The position numbers and the translations under genes are program-made. Below, piece by piece: positions 62,309 to 64,000 of a stretch of 64,000 nucleotides of DNA. The notes under the pieces are model-generated. The model did not search any database, had not been told where the DNA came from, and was given only the letters and a program-made list of their open reading frames with translations. Within the stretch, counting starts at the first letter, position 1. Each line of letters begins with the position of its first letter. Source of the DNA: Myroides phaeus (GTDB lineage: Bacteria; Bacteroidota; Bacteroidia; Flavobacteriales; Flavobacteriaceae); the NCBI RefSeq assembly GCF_009799805.1, contig NZ_CP047050.1, positions 1,130,001 through 1,194,000 on the forward strand. The letters run 5' to 3'.

Positions 62309-64000
62309 ATGATAGCGAATTGGTTTAAATTATATATCAAGAATTTAATGAAGAACAAGATTGTTTCTGCATTAAACATTTTAGGGTTGGCGGTTGGAAT
62401 GACAGCTGTTATCCTCGTATTGTTATTTTGGAATAACGAGCATAGTTATAACCAGTGGAATCCTTATAAAAATAGAGTATATGAAGTAGAGGGAACGTCA
62501 GAGTCGTATTTTAAAAATTGGTTTCCAGCGCCTGTTACAAACAATTTAGATAAGCTATCAGATATTGTAGAAGCTTATAACTTTAGCTTTACGTTTGACG
62601 ATATTTCAAGTGTTGAGGTAGAGGGACGCAAAGATTTTTTGTACGAAATAAGTGAGAAGCAAGCTAACTTTTTTGAATTTTTTCCGTTTGAAGCAATTTA
62701 TGGAAGTGCAGAGGAATATAAAAAGAATTATAAAGACGCTTTAGCGATTGACATAACAGAAGCAGAGCGATTATTTGGCAAAGGGGTTAATCCAATTGGG
62801 AAGACGATTGTACTGGAAAATGGAAAGGTGTTATCTGTCCGTTTTGTTTATCGTGTTCCTGGAAATAGTTCCGTTACTTTTAAAGGCTTAACCTCTTTTG
62901 TTACTGAAGACCAAATAGCTTTTAATAGAGAAAATAATTGGGGAGATCACAATTATACTTTGTTGCTGAAGTTAAAAGAAGGAATCCAGATTAAAGATGT
63001 TCAGGAACGTATCAGAGATGTGATTTACGACGATGTTTTTCAAATGTATATGAAGAATAAGTCGCTTACTTTAGAAGAGTTAAAGAAAAATTTTAAAGAT
63101 AACATTGTACTTCATTTTAATCCATTAGATACAGTTCACTTAAATCCCCTTTCAGGAGGATTGGGAGGAGGAGCAACTGCGGCAAAGGTGTTGAATATAA
63201 TGATGGTTTCTGCTGTCTTATTGTTAGTGTTATCTATTATAAACGCAGTTAACTTGGCTTTAGTTAACAGTTTTAAACGCGCCAAAGAAATAGGAATCAG
63301 AAAAGCAATAGGCGTTACAAAAGGACAATTGTTTCAACAGTTTATTTTTGAATCAATTCTTACTGTAGCTGTAGCTTTGGCGATTGCTTTAGTGTTTGTT
63401 GAGGTATTACTACCGTATTTTAATTTGTTAGTTAATCGAACCATTGTGTTTAATCTATCTACTCTTGCATTGCCAATTGTTGGAATTGCTTTAGTGGTTA
63501 TTTTATTGTCGGGTACATTGCCAAGTTTATTCTTGATTTCATTTGATACGTTGAAAGTGTTGAAGGGGAATTATATGCGTGGAAAAGCAGGTATTCGCAT
63601 TCGAAATGTGTTTTTAATTTTACAGTTTGTCATCGCCTTTTTCTTTTTGACAACCGCTGTTTTTATTCACAAACAGGTAGATTATATTTTACAAGAGGAC
63701 TTAGGCTTTAATGGCAATCAGGTTGTTAATATTAATTTTAAAATTAAGGATATTAGCAAGCGAAATACGCTTTATCAACAGATAGAATCTGACTTAAAAA
63801 AGATTGCAGGCGTAAAAGAAACGACGATGCATTCAATGCGTATTGGTGGAGGGTATAGCAGTGCTTCTGGAAATAAAATAGGAGACACTTCTGTTCAAAG
63901 TAACAATGTTTCTGTAGGTTATGATTTTTTAAAAGTGTTTGATGGAGAGTTGGTAGAAGGGCGTTTCTTTGATCGTAACCTTGCAACAGATAGTGTTAGT
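62309..64000 (+). CDS. MacB/FtsX-like ABC permease 4, truncated by the window edge
   Basis: From ATG 62309 (MIANWFKLYIKNLMKNKIVS) an open frame runs unbroken for 564 codons to the right edge. It shows the N-terminal helix, the first periplasmic domain (FWNNEHSYNQWNPYKNRVYE), the first FtsX domain (NAVNLALVNSFKRAKEIGIR, then the GTLPSLFLISFDTLKVLKG region) and the start of the second periplasmic domain. Homology to permeases 1-3 is clear in these segments. The 3' part, and any further genes, lie beyond the window. Confidence 0.9.
   Translation, partial: MIANWFKLYIKNLMKNKIVSALNILGLAVGMTAVILVLLFWNNEHSYNQWNPYKNRVYEVEGTSESYFKNWFPAPVTNNLDKLSDIVEAYNFSFTFDDISSVEVEGRKDFLYEISEKQANFFEFFPFEAIYGSAEEYKKNYKDALAIDITEAERLFGKGVNPIGKTIVLENGKVLSVRFVYRVPGNSSVTFKGLTSFVTEDQIAFNRENNWGDHNYTLLLKLKEGIQIKDVQERIRDVIYDDVFQMYMKNKSLTLEELKKNFKDNIVLHFNPLDTVHLNPLSGGLGGGATAAKVLNIMMVSAVLLLVLSIINAVNLALVNSFKRAKEIGIRKAIGVTKGQLFQQFIFESILTVAVALAIALVFVEVLLPYFNLLVNRTIVFNLSTLALPIVGIALVVILLSGTLPSLFLISFDTLKVLKGNYMRGKAGIRIRNVFLILQFVIAFFFLTTAVFIHKQVDYILQEDLGFNGNQVVNINFKIKDISKRNTLYQQIESDLKKIAGVKETTMHSMRIGGGYSSASGNKIGDTSVQSNNVSVGYDFLKVFDGELVEGRFFDRNLATDSVS

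Overview
The window is AT-rich chromosomal DNA from a member of the family Flavobacteriaceae (phylum Bacteroidota). Evidence: gliding-motility genes gldB and gldC next to nadE, a type IX secretion C-terminal sorting domain, SusC-like outer-membrane receptor architecture, a DUF2723 membrane protein, a DnaG primase without zinc ligands, and promoters of the Bacteroidota type (TTG, about 19 bases, TAnnTTTG). The gene set would fit Myroides or a close relative, but the genus is a guess. Nearly all of the window is densely packed intact genes. I see no insertion sequence, prophage, CRISPR array or rRNA.

Layout. 1-5046: a heavy-metal efflux operon on the minus strand (small exported protein, an RND pump fused to a TolC-like domain, and the start of a membrane-fusion lipoprotein). 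5177-7354: small orphan genes including a SUKH/SMI1-KNR4 protein and a DUF2625 protein, possibly immunity-type. 7668-11142: a three-gene biotin-dependent acyl-CoA carboxylase operon. 11384-15713: thiL and a 1066-residue DUF2723 membrane protein. 15819-16279: two near-identical tRNA-Gln(UUG) transcription units, each with its own promoter and terminator. 16349-27799: two divergent operons that together hold most of the heme pathway: araC-hemH-hemJ-like-histidine kinase-enoyl-CoA hydratase on the minus strand, and hemA-C-D-E-(unknown)-hemF-hemB on the plus strand. 28274-35501: a lipoprotein cytochrome c, class I fumarase, rlmN, a polyprenyl synthetase and dnaG. 35543-39736: a lipoprotein, nadE, gldB-gldC, a LuxE-like protein and a tiny sorting-domain protein. 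39853-46084: a beta-helix lipoprotein and a TonB-dependent receptor, divergent from an OmpR/PhoB-type two-component system. 46185-47816: trmB, a LysE-family transporter and an alkyltransferase-like protein.

The last 15 kb (48624 to the right edge) form one locus. A sigma-54 (NtrC-type) two-component system is divergent from a long operon with one MacA-like adaptor, one ABC ATPase, at least four MacB/FtsX-like permeases and two exported GIN-domain (DUF2807) beta-helix proteins. A TGGCAC element and an inverted repeat lie in the divergent promoter region. One ATPase with many permeases, plus two paralogous beta-helix proteins with different turn motifs, is the least explained system here.

The hunt also flags operator-like repeats: 13-mer direct repeats between the TonB receptor and its adjacent two-component system, TTGTCnGACAA palindromes in an 800-bp gene-free gap, and four 11-bp-phased TATACA repeats upstream of the cytochrome c gene. 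It also flags likely leaderless starts, an embedded signal peptide in the RND-TolC fusion, and enzymes lacking classical ligand residues. No function here was confirmed by a database search; all calls are from reading the sequence.
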